Below are positions 55,740-64,000 of a DNA stretch of 64,000 nucleotides, piece by piece. The stretch's first letter is position 1. Each line of letters starts with the position of its first letter. The notes beneath the pieces are model-generated. The model had not been told where the DNA came from, made no database searches, and saw only the letters and a program-made list of their open reading frames with translations. Source of the DNA: Motilimonas cestriensis (GTDB taxonomy: Bacteria; Pseudomonadota; Gammaproteobacteria; Enterobacterales; CBDFNC01); assembly GCF_021295315.1 (NCBI RefSeq), contig NZ_JAIMJA010000006.1, positions 124,001 through 188,000 of the forward strand. Direction: 5' to 3'. The position numbers and the translations under genes were made by a program.

Positions 55740-56527
55740 TTAACCGCTTCACTGCCGCTTTCATTAGCCGCTTTGGCTATTGCTGCCTCAGCAAGGGGCA
55801 TGAGTTCAGTAATGTTTACTAAATTAACTGGGGCGATAGGCTGATTAAGCCTTTGCTGTAAAAAGCTTAACGTTTCTGGGTAAGGGTGGCCAATTATGAC
55901 CACATCGCGTCCTGAGCTGGCAAGTTTTAAGGCGAGATTAAATTGCTTTTCAATGGCCGCTCGGCTGCGCAAATTATCTAAAAATATATGGCGACGTAGC
56001 ACGGGCACGCCTAATGACTGGGCGGTGCTTTCGGCTAAGGTATTTTTACTGGTGCGACTATCGAGAAAAAATAACTCATGATGACGCAGGGTTTCCATGG
56101 TCCAGCGCATTTGTTCGGCCATGGTGGTGAGCTTGCTGCCCATGTGATTGTTTATGCCTTGGATGAAGGGCAAAGCGACAATGGCTTGTTCTAGTTTATG
56201 TTTAAGCTCTTGCTCGCTCATATTTGCGCGTAGCGCTCCCGGCCCAAGAAATTCATTATTTGCCACCGCCTCCATTGGAATATGCAGCAACATATCTCGG
56301 TTTTGTGCCCATGCTTGTTGGCCGATGGTCAGCGCTTGCGGGGTAAAGGGTAGCAGTGAAAATGCAACTTCACTAGGGAGCTTAAGGGCTTGAAAGTCAT
56401 GTTCGCTATTGCCGATATCATCGATGATAATGGCTAGGTTGGCAGCACTGCAAAAGCTTGAAAGCAGTAATAAAAATGCGCTTAATAACCGTGTTGTTAC
56501 GGTAGTACCGCGTTGATGTAAGGGCAT
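55736..56527 (-). CDS. Divergent polysaccharide deacetylase family protein (YibQ-like)
   Basis: A 263-residue exported protein: signal-like hydrophobic segment (LLSAFLLLLSSFCSA) followed by NLAIIIDDIGNSEHDFQAL, VAFSLLPF, MLLHIPMEA, GINNHMGSKLTT and FFLDSRTSKNTLAE, the NodB-like but divergent fold of DUF610/YibQ. It follows envC on the same strand, as in E. coli (yibP-yibQ). Enzymatic activity is unproven for the family. Confidence 0.92.
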   Translation of the reverse strand: MPLHQRGTTVTTRLLSAFLLLLSSFCSAANLAIIIDDIGNSEHDFQALKLPSEVAFSLLPFTPQALTIGQQAWAQNRDMLLHIPMEAVANNEFLGPGALRANMSEQELKHKLEQAIVALPFIQGINNHMGSKLTTMAEQMRWTMETLRHHELFFLDSRTSKNTLAESTAQSLGVPVLRRHIFLDNLRSRAAIEKQFNLALKLASSGRDVVIIGHPYPETLSFLQQRLNQPIAPVNLVNITELMPLAEAAIAKAANESGSEAVN

Positions 56528-56528
56528 A

Positions 56529-57698
56529 TTATTTTCTGCTTAGCCATTTCCGTGGATCTTGCGGTTTGCCTTGATAACGGATCTCAAAGTACAAACCACT
56601 GCGCTTTTGTCCACCACTGCGTCCTGCAAGGGCGATAACTTCATCATTTCTTACGGTATCACCAACGCTTTTTAATAAGGCTTGGTTGTGACCATAAAGG
56701 CTCATAAAGCCTTTGCCATGGTCAATCACCATCACCATGCCGTAGCCCTTTAAATATTCAGAGTAGACGACTTGACCATGAGATAAGGCTTTTATTTCCG
56801 CCCCTTCTTTGGCAGCAATAAGCATGCCTTTCCAGCGTAACTGGCCGCTACGGTGACCACCGAACCGGTGCAACACTCGCCCTTTAATTGGCCAGCTAAG
56901 CTTACCTTTATATTTTTGTAGCCCATCGAGCACGGGCTTTTTAATGTTTTCTAGCTCTTGTTCGATTTTTTGCTGCTCAATACTTTCGGCAAGTTGTTGC
57001 GATAGATGTTTTTCTGCATCTTCTAACTGTTTTATTTGTTGTTGCTCTGAGGTGATGGTCTGATTTAAGGCGGCCATCGCATCTTCACGGCCCGCTTGTT
57101 GTGCTGTCAGTTTTTTCTGTTGCTCGCCGTGTTCGAGTTTGAGTCTTGCCAATTGTTCAATTTTAGCTGTTTGTTGCTGTTGGTTTTCATTGAGCTCGGC
57201 TAAGGTGTTTTGCATTTTTTGTAAGCTTTTGATGCGTGCTTTGTTCAGGTATTGATAATAGCTGATCGCTCGGTCAATTCTGGTTGGGTCCTCTTGATTG
57301 AGTAACACTTTTAAATAATCGTGTTGACCGGTTCGATAGGCGCTAGCAATTTGATTCGCTAATAGCTTTTGCTGTTTTAGTCTGTTCTGTTCTAGTTTTT
57401 CAGCGGAGATCTTGAGTTTGTCGAGGTTTTTTTGCGCTTCACGCGTGGCTTCTGCATTGGCCTGTAGTTTACCGGCAAATTTGGCGATTTCTTTTTCAGC
57501 ACTCTCTAGTTCTTGTTGCAGTCGGGCAATAGCCTTACTTTGTTTTTGAATATTTTCTTGGTGGGATTTTATTTGCTGTTTTACGTTGTCCAGCTCAGAT
57601 TGCTCAGCGTGCGCCGAGTTAAAAAATAAAAAAAGCAAAACGGCGGCAATGATGCCGGCCGTTTTGCTTATCTGCTTGAACAATTCATTCCCCTTCAT
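56529..57698 (-). CDS. envC: Murein hydrolase activator EnvC
   Basis: A 389-residue periplasmic protein with signal peptide (ending NSAHA), about 220 residues of coiled coil rich in Gln/Glu/Lys, and a C-terminal LytM domain (GRVLHRFGGHRSG, GAEIKALSHGQVVYSEYLKG, MVIDHGKGFMSLYGHNQ). In E. coli EnvC activates AmiA/AmiB at the division septum and its LytM domain is catalytically inactive. It is located between gpmI and the yibQ-like gene in the conserved order. Confidence 0.95.
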   Translation of the reverse strand: MKGNELFKQISKTAGIIAAVLLFLFFNSAHAEQSELDNVKQQIKSHQENIQKQSKAIARLQQELESAEKEIAKFAGKLQANAEATREAQKNLDKLKISAEKLEQNRLKQQKLLANQIASAYRTGQHDYLKVLLNQEDPTRIDRAISYYQYLNKARIKSLQKMQNTLAELNENQQQQTAKIEQLARLKLEHGEQQKKLTAQQAGREDAMAALNQTITSEQQQIKQLEDAEKHLSQQLAESIEQQKIEQELENIKKPVLDGLQKYKGKLSWPIKGRVLHRFGGHRSGQLRWKGMLIAAKEGAEIKALSHGQVVYSEYLKGYGMVMVIDHGKGFMSLYGHNQALLKSVGDTVRNDEVIALAGRSGGQKRSGLYFEIRYQGKPQDPRKWLSRK

Positions 57699-57707
57699 GG
57701 GGAAAGA

Positions 57708-59234
57708 TTATTTCAAAATCATCAGAGGCTTACCAGTCATTTCAGCTGGAATTTCCATGCCCATCAAATTTAGCATCGTTGGTGCTAAGTCACTTAGCTT
57801 ACCGTCTTCTAATGCAGTTGCTTCTCGGCCAACATAGATAAGTGGCACTGGCAGGCTAGTGTGTGCGGTGTGAACGCCACCTGTTTCTGGGTCGATCATT
57901 TGCTCTGCGTTACCGTGGTCTGCGGTGATTAAACACTCGCCGCCGACTTCTTTTAGGGCTGCAACGACTTCACCTATGCTGCTGTCTACGGCTTCACAAG
58001 CTTTAACCGCTGCATCGTAAACGCCAGTGTGACCAACCATGTCACCATTTGGATAGTTACAAATGATGACGTCGTACTTGTCGCTCTTAATGGCGCCAAC
58101 TAGCTTTTCAGTCAGTTCAGCTGAGCTCATTTCCGGCTGTAGATCGTAAGTGGCCACTGCTGGAGATGAAATTAATGAACGCTCTTCGCCCTTAAATTCT
58201 TCTTCTACGCCACCGTTAAAGAAGAACGTAACGTGAGCATATTTTTCAGTTTCAGAGATACGCAGTTGCGTTTTACCGTGATCAGATAACCATTCACCAA
58301 GGGTGTTGGTTAGTGACTCTGATGGGTAAGCGCAAGCTGTATCAATATCGGCAGCGTATTCTGTGATCATCACAAAATCAGCAAGTTTTGGTTCAACTTG
58401 ACGTTTGAAGCCATCAAAGCCTGCATCGGTAAATGAACGGGTGATTTCACGCGCACGGTCAGCACGGAAGTTCATGAAAATAACCGCATCGCCATCTTCG
58501 ATTGGCGCTGCTTCACCGATCACGGTCGCTTTCACGAATTCATCGTTTTCTTCACGAGCGTAAGCGGCTGCTAATGCGTCAGAGGCGCTGTCGTATTTGT
58601 ATTCAGCTTGGCTTTGCGTAAGTAGGTTGTAAGCTTGCTCAACGCGATCCCAGCGGTTATCGCGGTCCATTGCAAAATAACGACCAATCACTGTGGCAAA
58701 ACGGCCTTTGCCTAAGGCTTTGAATTTCTCTTCAAATAGCTCGATTGAACCTTGTGCGCTACGTGGTGGCGTATCTCGGCCATCAGTGATTGCGTGTAGG
58801 TAGATTTTTTCTGCACCACGTTTAGCTGCAAGTTCAACGGCTGCCAGCATGTGGTCTTCGTGGCTGTGAACGCCGCCTGGAGAAAGTAGACCCATGATGT
58901 GAACTGCTTTACCTGCATTAGTCGCCTTATCAATTGCGCCTGTTAATACGGGGTTTTCATCAAATGTGCCATCAAGGATGTCTTTAGTGATGCGGGTTAA
59001 ATTTTGGTAAACCACGCGGCCTGCACCTATGTTGGTGTGGCCCACTTCAGAGTTGCCCATTTGACCATCGGGTAAACCTACATCCATACCAGAAGCAGAG
59101 ATTAGGGTGTTGGCGTATTCTTTACATAGGCCGTCAAGTACTGGCGTATTGGCATTTGATACTGCGTTGTCTGGCATATCTGCACGATATCCCCAGCCAT
59201 CCATAATGATAAGTACTAAGGGCTTCTTAGCCAT
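57708..59234 (-). CDS. gpmI: 2,3-bisphosphoglycerate-independent phosphoglycerate mutase
   Basis: A 508-residue enzyme with [32 protein letters not shown] (nucleophile Ser62), [24 protein letters not shown] and a C-terminal [11 protein letters not shown] with manganese ligands. It interconverts 3- and 2-phosphoglycerate in glycolysis. It heads the gpmI-envC-yibQ unit and is divergent from the rhodanese gene, as in E. coli. Confidence 0.98.
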   Translation of the reverse strand: MAKKPLVLIIMDGWGYRADMPDNAVSNANTPVLDGLCKEYANTLISASGMDVGLPDGQMGNSEVGHTNIGAGRVVYQNLTRITKDILDGTFDENPVLTGAIDKATNAGKAVHIMGLLSPGGVHSHEDHMLAAVELAAKRGAEKIYLHAITDGRDTPPRSAQGSIELFEEKFKALGKGRFATVIGRYFAMDRDNRWDRVEQAYNLLTQSQAEYKYDSASDALAAAYAREENDEFVKATVIGEAAPIEDGDAVIFMNFRADRAREITRSFTDAGFDGFKRQVEPKLADFVMITEYAADIDTACAYPSESLTNTLGEWLSDHGKTQLRISETEKYAHVTFFFNGGVEEEFKGEERSLISSPAVATYDLQPEMSSAELTEKLVGAIKSDKYDVIICNYPNGDMVGHTGVYDAAVKACEAVDSSIGEVVAALKEVGGECLITADHGNAEQMIDPETGGVHTAHTSLPVPLIYVGREATALEDGKLSDLAPTMLNLMGMEIPAEMTGKPLMILK

Positions 59235-59472
59235 ATGTTGAACCTCTTTTGGTTAGATTTGTGAAAATAAAATTAGCGTAATTTTACTACATTTAGATGC
59301 TATGTTGTAGATCTGGCTCAATCCTTTCGTATTATTTCAGACCTTTTCCCTTAGTTTGGCTCACTTTTATCCCAACACGAGAAAAAGTATCGTATTTCGG
59401 TTTTGGCAAGGCTGATCTTCTGGCTCGGCACAGGTATACTCAGCTTTTTTCAGGCTAACGAAGTATTACATT

Positions 59473-59901
59473 ATGCAAGAATATATGGATTTTGCTGCAG
59501 CTAACCCGATGCTGGTCATTGCGTGGTTTGGTTTAGCGGGCGCGTTAATTTTTACCACAGTAAAGAGTCGCTTTTCAGCGGTAAAGAGTGTCACCCATCA
59601 GCAAGCAACCTTGATGATGAACAAAGAAGATGCTGTTGTGGTTGACGTGCGTAGCTTAGATGAATTCAAAAAAGGCCACATTGTTGGTGCAAAACATTTA
59701 ACTGAGTCACAAATTAACGCAGGAACCTTCACCGGTGTTGAAAATCTAAAAGAGAGCCCCATTATAGTGGTATGTGCCACGGGAATGCGCTCTTCTGGAG
59801 CTGCCAATAAACTTGTGAAAGCAGGTTTTACGCAAGTGAATAACTTGACGGGCGGTTTAGCGGAATGGAAAAACGCCAACCTGCCACTAACAAAGAAATA
59901 A
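59473..59901 (+). CDS. Membrane-anchored rhodanese-domain protein (YibN-like)
   Basis: A 142-residue protein with an N-terminal membrane anchor (MLVIAWFGLAGALIFTTV) and a rhodanese domain: VVVDVRSLDEFKKGHIVGAKH and the active-site loop VVCATGMRSSGAA with Cys. The position opposite gpmI and before secB matches yibN of E. coli, though grxC is not between them here. It may carry sulfur transfer activity; the substrate is unknown. Confidence 0.92.
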   Translation: MQEYMDFAAANPMLVIAWFGLAGALIFTTVKSRFSAVKSVTHQQATLMMNKEDAVVVDVRSLDEFKKGHIVGAKHLTESQINAGTFTGVENLKESPIIVVCATGMRSSGAANKLVKAGFTQVNNLTGGLAEWKNANLPLTKK

Positions 59902-60077
59902 TCGCCGTCTAGTTATTGTCAGTTGATTCAGCCATTTTTGCGCGAAACACTGAAACTATTTTTTGCGGCGTTGTTATTCATATAAATGCAAACGGAATGC
60001 ATTAAGTTTGGATGACGTGGTTTTTTATTTGGGGGATTCCCCCCTTGAAGTTTTTTTATTATTAAGGATTTTTTAAG

Positions 60078-60560
60078 ATGGCCGAAGAACAACAAAATGC
60101 GCAAGAACAACAACAAATTGATTTCAACATTCAGCGCATTTTCCTAAAAGATATTTCTTTTGAATGTCCAAACTCTCCAGCAATATTCCAAAAAGAATGG
60201 CAGCCAGAAGTTAAGCTAGATCTCGATACTAAAAGCGCAAAATTAGCTGATAACGTATTTGAAGTTGTACTATCTCTGACAGTAACAGCAACGATTGCTG
60301 ACGAAACTGCGTTCCTATGTGAAGTGCAGCAAGCAGGTATTTTCACTGTTGGTGAAATGCCGGATCCACAGCTTGCACATTGTTTAGGTGCATTCTGTCC
60401 AAATATTCTTTTCCCATATGCGCGTGAAGCGGTAACAAGCATGGTTACGCGTGGTACATTCCCACAACTTAACCTTGCGCCAGTTAACTTTGACGCACTT
60501 TTCGCCCAAGCTATGCAACAACGTGCAGCTGAAGCGCAGCCGGAACAATTGGATTCATAA
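60078..60560 (+). CDS. secB: Protein-export chaperone SecB
   Basis: A 160-residue protein with [63 protein letters not shown] and [17 protein letters not shown], all diagnostic. SecB keeps precursors unfolded and hands them to SecA. Its stop lies five bases before the gpsA start, as in enterobacteria. Confidence 0.98.
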   Translation: MAEEQQNAQEQQQIDFNIQRIFLKDISFECPNSPAIFQKEWQPEVKLDLDTKSAKLADNVFEVVLSLTVTATIADETAFLCEVQQAGIFTVGEMPDPQLAHCLGAFCPNILFPYAREAVTSMVTRGTFPQLNLAPVNFDALFAQAMQQRAAEAQPEQLDS

Positions 60561-60565
60561 TTCTT

Positions 60566-61567
60566 ATGGCTAAATCTGCAGCCATTTCTGTATTGGGGGC
60601 GGGGTCTTACGGCACCGCCCTTGCTATTTCTTTAGCCAGAAACGGACATCAAACTTTGCTTTGGGGCCATGAGCCCGTGCACATGGCAAAGCTCAAGCAA
60701 GAACGTTGCAATCAAGCGTTTTTACCCGATTGCCCTTTTCCTGACACGCTAGACATTGAAGCTGATTTAGCAACCTGTATTGCCGCTTCTCGTAATATCT
60801 TAGTAGTGGTGCCAAGTCATGCTTTTGGCATTGTATTAAAGCAAATAAAGCCGCTGTTAACGCCAGAACATCGTGTGGTGTGGGCGACTAAAGGCCTTGA
60901 GCCAGACACTGGCAGATTACTTCAAGACGTCGCTATTGATGTATTGGGTCGCGATATTTCCCTTGCTGTGATTTCAGGGCCAACCTTTGCTAAAGAATTA
61001 GCGGCCGGTTTGCCTACGGCAATCTCGTTATCTTCTACAGATCCCGTTTTTGTTAACGATTTATCTGACCTATTACACAGTGAACATTTTCGTGTTTATA
61101 CCAATGAAGACTTTATTGGTGTGCAATTAGGTGGCGCAGTGAAGAACGTCATCGCTATCGGCGCGGGTTTGGCTGACGGTTTGGGGTTTGGCGCAAATGC
61201 TAGAACAGCGTTAATTACCCGTGGCTTAGCTGAGCTAACGCGATTGGGTGCAGCGTTAAATGCTGATCCTAAAACCTTTATGGGCATGGCTGGACTGGGT
61301 GATTTAGTGCTGACGTGTACTGATAACCAATCTCGAAATCGACGTTTTGGATTAGCGTTAGGTCGAGGGTTATCGATGGCTGATGCGCAAACTGAAATAG
61401 GTCAAGTGGTAGAAGGGTATCGCAATACAAAAGAGGTGTTTATGTTGTCGCAACGGCTAAATGTCGAGATGCCGATAACGGAACAAATCTACCAAGTATT
61501 ATACCAAGGAAAAGACCCAAAATTGGCTGCGATTGCTTTATTAGCACGTAGTAAAAAAGACGAATAA
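60566..61567 (+). CDS. gpsA: NAD(P)H-dependent glycerol-3-phosphate dehydrogenase
   Basis: A 333-residue enzyme with Rossmann loop [34 protein letters not shown], the catalytic Lys region [20 protein letters not shown] and [20 protein letters not shown]. It reduces DHAP to glycerol-3-phosphate for phospholipid synthesis. It is in the conserved secB-gpsA pair. Confidence 0.98.
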   Translation: MAKSAAISVLGAGSYGTALAISLARNGHQTLLWGHEPVHMAKLKQERCNQAFLPDCPFPDTLDIEADLATCIAASRNILVVVPSHAFGIVLKQIKPLLTPEHRVVWATKGLEPDTGRLLQDVAIDVLGRDISLAVISGPTFAKELAAGLPTAISLSSTDPVFVNDLSDLLHSEHFRVYTNEDFIGVQLGGAVKNVIAIGAGLADGLGFGANARTALITRGLAELTRLGAALNADPKTFMGMAGLGDLVLTCTDNQSRNRRFGLALGRGLSMADAQTEIGQVVEGYRNTKEVFMLSQRLNVEMPITEQIYQVLYQGKDPKLAAIALLARSKKDE

Positions 61568-61592
61568 TATCGCTTTACCTTGCTCTGAATAT

Positions 61593-61622
61593 AAAAAACC
61601 GCTTATTGTTAAGCGGTTTTTT
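61593..61622. terminator. Bidirectional terminator between gpsA and nfuA
   Basis: AAAAAACCGCTT and AAGCGGTTTTTT form a perfect 12-bp stem around ATTGTT. A- and T-runs on both sides let it serve both convergent genes. Confidence 0.93.
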
Positions 61623-61637
61623 AGTTATCAAATAAGC

Positions 61638-62219
61638 TTACTTATAGTAAGAGTGCTCACCACTTTCATGGTCAGTAATGTCACGTACACCTTTTAATTC
61701 GCCTTCAAAGGTCACTAGCATTTGTTTTTCAATGCCGTCTTTCAGTGTTACGTCAACCATTGAGCAGCCATTACAACCGCCACCAAATTGAACGATAGCA
61801 AAACCGTCTTCGGTAATTTCGATTAACTTCACATTACCGCCATGGCTAGCTAGGCCGGGATTCACTTCCGATTGAATAAAATATTCAATTCGCTCGATCA
61901 ACGGAGCATCATCTGCAACTCGTTTCATCTTCGCATTAGGCGCTTTTAGCGTTAACTGAGTGCCGGTTTCTTCGGTCACTAGGTCAATGGTGGCGTCTTC
62001 TAAAAATGGCGCACTCACCTCATCAACTAAAGCATCAAAACCATCAAAAGGTAAGAACACATCGGTACGTTCAACCGCTTCAGGTGGGCAATAAGAAACA
62101 CCACACTCAGCGTTAGGTGTGCCAGGGTTAACTACAAATACGCGAATATTGGTGCCTTCTGGCTGCGAACTTAGCAGCTTTACAAAGTGTTGCTGCGCGT
62201 CACTGGAAATACTGATCAT
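61638..62219 (-). CDS. nfuA: Fe-S biogenesis protein NfuA
   Basis: A 193-residue protein from the ATG at 62219 (after GAGGATAG). The N-terminal half is the degenerate A-type domain ([20 protein letters not shown]) and the C-terminal Nfu domain has [16 protein letters not shown] with the CxxC cluster ligands. It carries and delivers [4Fe-4S] clusters, especially under stress. It is next to the ComF gene, as in E. coli (nfuA-gntX-bioH). Confidence 0.97.
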   Translation of the reverse strand: MISISSDAQQHFVKLLSSQPEGTNIRVFVVNPGTPNAECGVSYCPPEAVERTDVFLPFDGFDALVDEVSAPFLEDATIDLVTEETGTQLTLKAPNAKMKRVADDAPLIERIEYFIQSEVNPGLASHGGNVKLIEITEDGFAIVQFGGGCNGCSMVDVTLKDGIEKQMLVTFEGELKGVRDITDHESGEHSYYK

Positions 62220-62311
62220 CACTATCCTCAAAAAACCTGACTAAATCACTCAGGCATTATAGCGTCAATAACAGGGTATTTAGTATCAAAAAAAGCACAT
62301 TTATGATGATT

Positions 62312-63091
62312 TTATGGCCTTGTTGTGGGCGTTCGGCAAATACACCATATTTCTATTTGTTTAACACCTGCTTTTTGCAGCCCTTTACATAAGCTATTAA
62401 TAGTCGCGCCAGTAGTGACGATGTCATCGATAATGGCGACATGATCAAGCTGCGCAGGTAGCGCTGCGACTTTGAAGGCTTGGTGCATATTGCGCTTACG
62501 TTGTTTGATATTCAACTGGGTTTGGCTAGTGGTATTTTTGACTCTTTTGACCCAGTGACTGTGCCAAGGAATAGCTAATGTCTTCGCGCAGTGCTCGGCA
62601 ATTAATTGGGCTTGGTTAAAACCACGCTGGCGTTCTTTACGAGGGTGAAGCGGGACTGGTATTAAGGCTTGGGGTAAATTTATTGTCACTGATTCTGCTG
62701 CATGTGTATGGATTCTTTCAGCCATTAATTGACCTAATACACAGCTGTAGGTGGTTTGCTTTTGATATTTGAGGTGATAAACCAACTGATTGAGTGGCGG
62801 CTCAAATAAGCCACATGCATGCAGTTTAGTAAATTTTGGTGGCGTGCGGACGCATTGACCGCACATGGATTCAGTGGTTGGTAAAGGTAAGCCACAACGC
62901 AAGCAGTGAGGGTAAGTTTGTTTTAGATCTTGATAGCAAGTGTGACAGACCAGTCCCGTTGCAATGCCTTGCTGGCAAAGTAAGCAACTCAATGGCAACA
63001 GGCATTGGGCGTACTGGCCAAGTTTCTTCCTTGCAAGTGTTAATGCATGGGGTAACATGGGCGCTTTTTGAAGGCTGAGCATAGGCACCAT
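62312..63091 (-). CDS. ComF family phosphoribosyltransferase-like protein (GntX-type)
   Basis: A protein of up to 259 residues with two zinc-type cysteine pairs (CLLCQQG..CHTCYQ and CLRCGLP..CGQC) and the PRPP-binding loop VAIIDDIVTTGATI at the C-terminus, plus RGFNQAQLIAEH. It is related to ComF of natural transformation and E. coli GntX. The start is uncertain: the frame opens at 63091, overlapping the bioH start on the other strand, with alternatives at 63082 and 63058; none has a strong ribosome site. Confidence 0.9.
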   Translation of the reverse strand: MVPMLSLQKAPMLPHALTLARKKLGQYAQCLLPLSCLLCQQGIATGLVCHTCYQDLKQTYPHCLRCGLPLPTTESMCGQCVRTPPKFTKLHACGLFEPPLNQLVYHLKYQKQTTYSCVLGQLMAERIHTHAAESVTINLPQALIPVPLHPRKERQRGFNQAQLIAEHCAKTLAIPWHSHWVKRVKNTTSQTQLNIKQRKRNMHQAFKVAALPAQLDHVAIIDDIVTTGATINSLCKGLQKAGVKQIEIWCICRTPTTRP

Positions 63092-63857
63092 GACAAAAAA
63101 ATTGAATATAACCAGTGTAGGACAGGGACGCGATCTTGTGTTGTTGCACGGCTGGGGGTTAAACAGTGCGGCGTGGCAGGGCGTGCTACCACTACTTGAA
63201 AGCTATTTTACGGTGCACTTAATTGACTTACCTGGCTTTGGTGAGAGTGAGCCCTTTGCATTGCATACATTGCAGAATATGGCGCAAGCTGTACTCGACC
63301 AAGCGCCAACTGAGGCGGTCTGGGTTGGATGGTCTTTAGGTGGTTTAGTGGCCACACAAGCCGCATTAATGTCTCCTGATAGAGTCAGACGCTTGGTAAC
63401 CGTCGCTTCTAGTCCTAAATTTTCACAAGACCAAGATTGGCCAGGCATTCAACCTAGGGTGCTACAACAGTTTATTGATTCATTAGCGGGCGACTTTAAA
63501 ACCACCATAGAGCGCTTTTTGGCGGTTCAAGCAATGGGAAGCGAATCGGCGCGACAGGATATTAAGGCATTGAAAACGTGGCTGGCAGAAAAACCGTTAC
63601 CTGACCCTAAGGCATTAGCAGATGGCCTGACTATTTTGCAACAAGATGATTTACGAACCCAGTTAGGGGGATTAGAGATGCCATTTTTAGCAATGTTTGG
63701 AAAATTAGACCGTCTCGTTCCTATTGATGTGGCGCAACAAGTGACGTTATTAGCGCCGGACAGTGAAATCTATGTCTTTGAAAAGGCGTCACATGCGCCG
63801 TTTGTAACCGATAAAGAGCAGTTCTCGGCGCAGCTTATTCACTTTTGTTTGGTGTAA
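63090..63857 (+). CDS. bioH: Pimeloyl-[acyl-carrier protein] methyl ester esterase
   Basis: A 255-residue alpha/beta hydrolase: LVLLHGWGLNSAAWQ oxyanion region, nucleophile elbow VWVGWSLGGLVATQAAL (Ser), Asp in MFGKLDRLVPID and His in KASHAPFVT. It ends the pimeloyl stage of biotin synthesis. The neighbours ComF and nfuA match the E. coli order. Its ATG overlaps the possible ComF start on the other strand. Confidence 0.95.
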   Translation: MTKKLNITSVGQGRDLVLLHGWGLNSAAWQGVLPLLESYFTVHLIDLPGFGESEPFALHTLQNMAQAVLDQAPTEAVWVGWSLGGLVATQAALMSPDRVRRLVTVASSPKFSQDQDWPGIQPRVLQQFIDSLAGDFKTTIERFLAVQAMGSESARQDIKALKTWLAEKPLPDPKALADGLTILQQDDLRTQLGGLEMPFLAMFGKLDRLVPIDVAQQVTLLAPDSEIYVFEKASHAPFVTDKEQFSAQLIHFCLV

Positions 63858-63930
63858 ATAAGTAATAATTGCTGTAAAAATAGCCGATTTTGAGCGATAA
63901 TTAGCTCAGATATTAGGCGAGAATTTAGCC

Positions 63931-64000
63931 ATGAACATACAGTCCGCATTTAGCATTGGTGTTGAAGGATTTCAACGAGCGCAGCAGCAGGTAACGCAAA
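63931..64000 (+). CDS. Start of an unidentified gene (cut by window end)
   Basis: An ATG at 63931, with GGCGAGA upstream, opens a frame that runs to the window end: MNIQSAFSIGVEGFQRAQQQ. The start resembles short helical proteins encoded after bioH in Shewanella-like genomes, but too little is visible to name it. Confidence 0.5.
   Translation, partial: MNIQSAFSIGVEGFQRAQQQVTQ

Noticed and set aside
60031-60058. GGGGGA/TCCCCC hairpin before secB as a terminator
   Set aside because: The stem is short and the T-run begins several bases after it, so the call is not safe.

Overview
The window looks like chromosome of a marine, chitin-degrading gammaproteobacterium of the Alteromonadales type (Shewanella, Agarivorans or Ferrimonas relatives). 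This rests on E. coli-like gene order in two housekeeping blocks (dsbD-cutA-dcuA-fxsA-groES-groEL, and gpmI-envC-yibQ opposite yibN-secB-gpsA), nfuA/ComF/bioH, two large secreted GH18 chitinases, and a REP-element family. The genus is inference. No tRNA, rRNA or CRISPR array was recognised.

Layout. 1-5.1 kb: an incomplete GH3 glycosidase and a three-gene Rbs-type sugar ABC transporter on the minus strand, divergent from a LuxR-type regulator. 6.4-9.8 kb: single genes (hydratase-like enzyme, orphan NarL-type response regulator, LysE exporter, LysR regulator). 9.8-17.2 kb: the dsbD to groEL block, with a clear sigma-32 promoter before groES. 17.6-24.2 kb: two paralogous chitinases. 24.4-49.3 kb: a large exopolysaccharide and protein-secretion locus. 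49.6-55.7 kb: MBL-fold protein, dusA, small lipoprotein and membrane genes, a dead RAYT transposase inside REP pairs, GNAT and YkgJ. 55.7-64 kb: cell-division and envelope housekeeping genes, secB, gpsA, nfuA, ComF, bioH and the start of one further gene.

The surface locus. wecC/wecB (UDP-ManNAcA), ugd plus a UDP-glucuronate 4-epimerase (UDP-GlcA, UDP-GalA) and manC/manB (GDP-mannose) supply sugars. Four GT4/GT2 glycosyltransferases, a WecG-type GT26 enzyme, a pyruvyl transferase, a Wzy-like polymerase and a Wzx flippase would build and export a Wzx/Wzy-type polymer. Around this sit two paralogous glycine/aspartate-rich (RTX-like) proteins without Sec signals. The second is preceded by a convincing GEMM-I cyclic-di-GMP riboswitch and followed by a type I secretion ABC protein and membrane-fusion protein. 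A Sec-exported beta-helix/LamG protein lies between polymer and secretion genes. The simplest reading is a cyclic-di-GMP-controlled extracellular matrix module combining polysaccharide with calcium-binding matrix proteins. The initiating transferase, Wza/Wzc export proteins and the TolC-type outer-membrane channel are not in the window.

A family of 25-nt REP palindromes with a fixed GTAGGA/GTGGGA head, TT/TC loop and GAA tail, but a stem that changes in a compensating way, is scattered across the intergenic regions; two near-identical inverted pairs flank the RAYT remnant.
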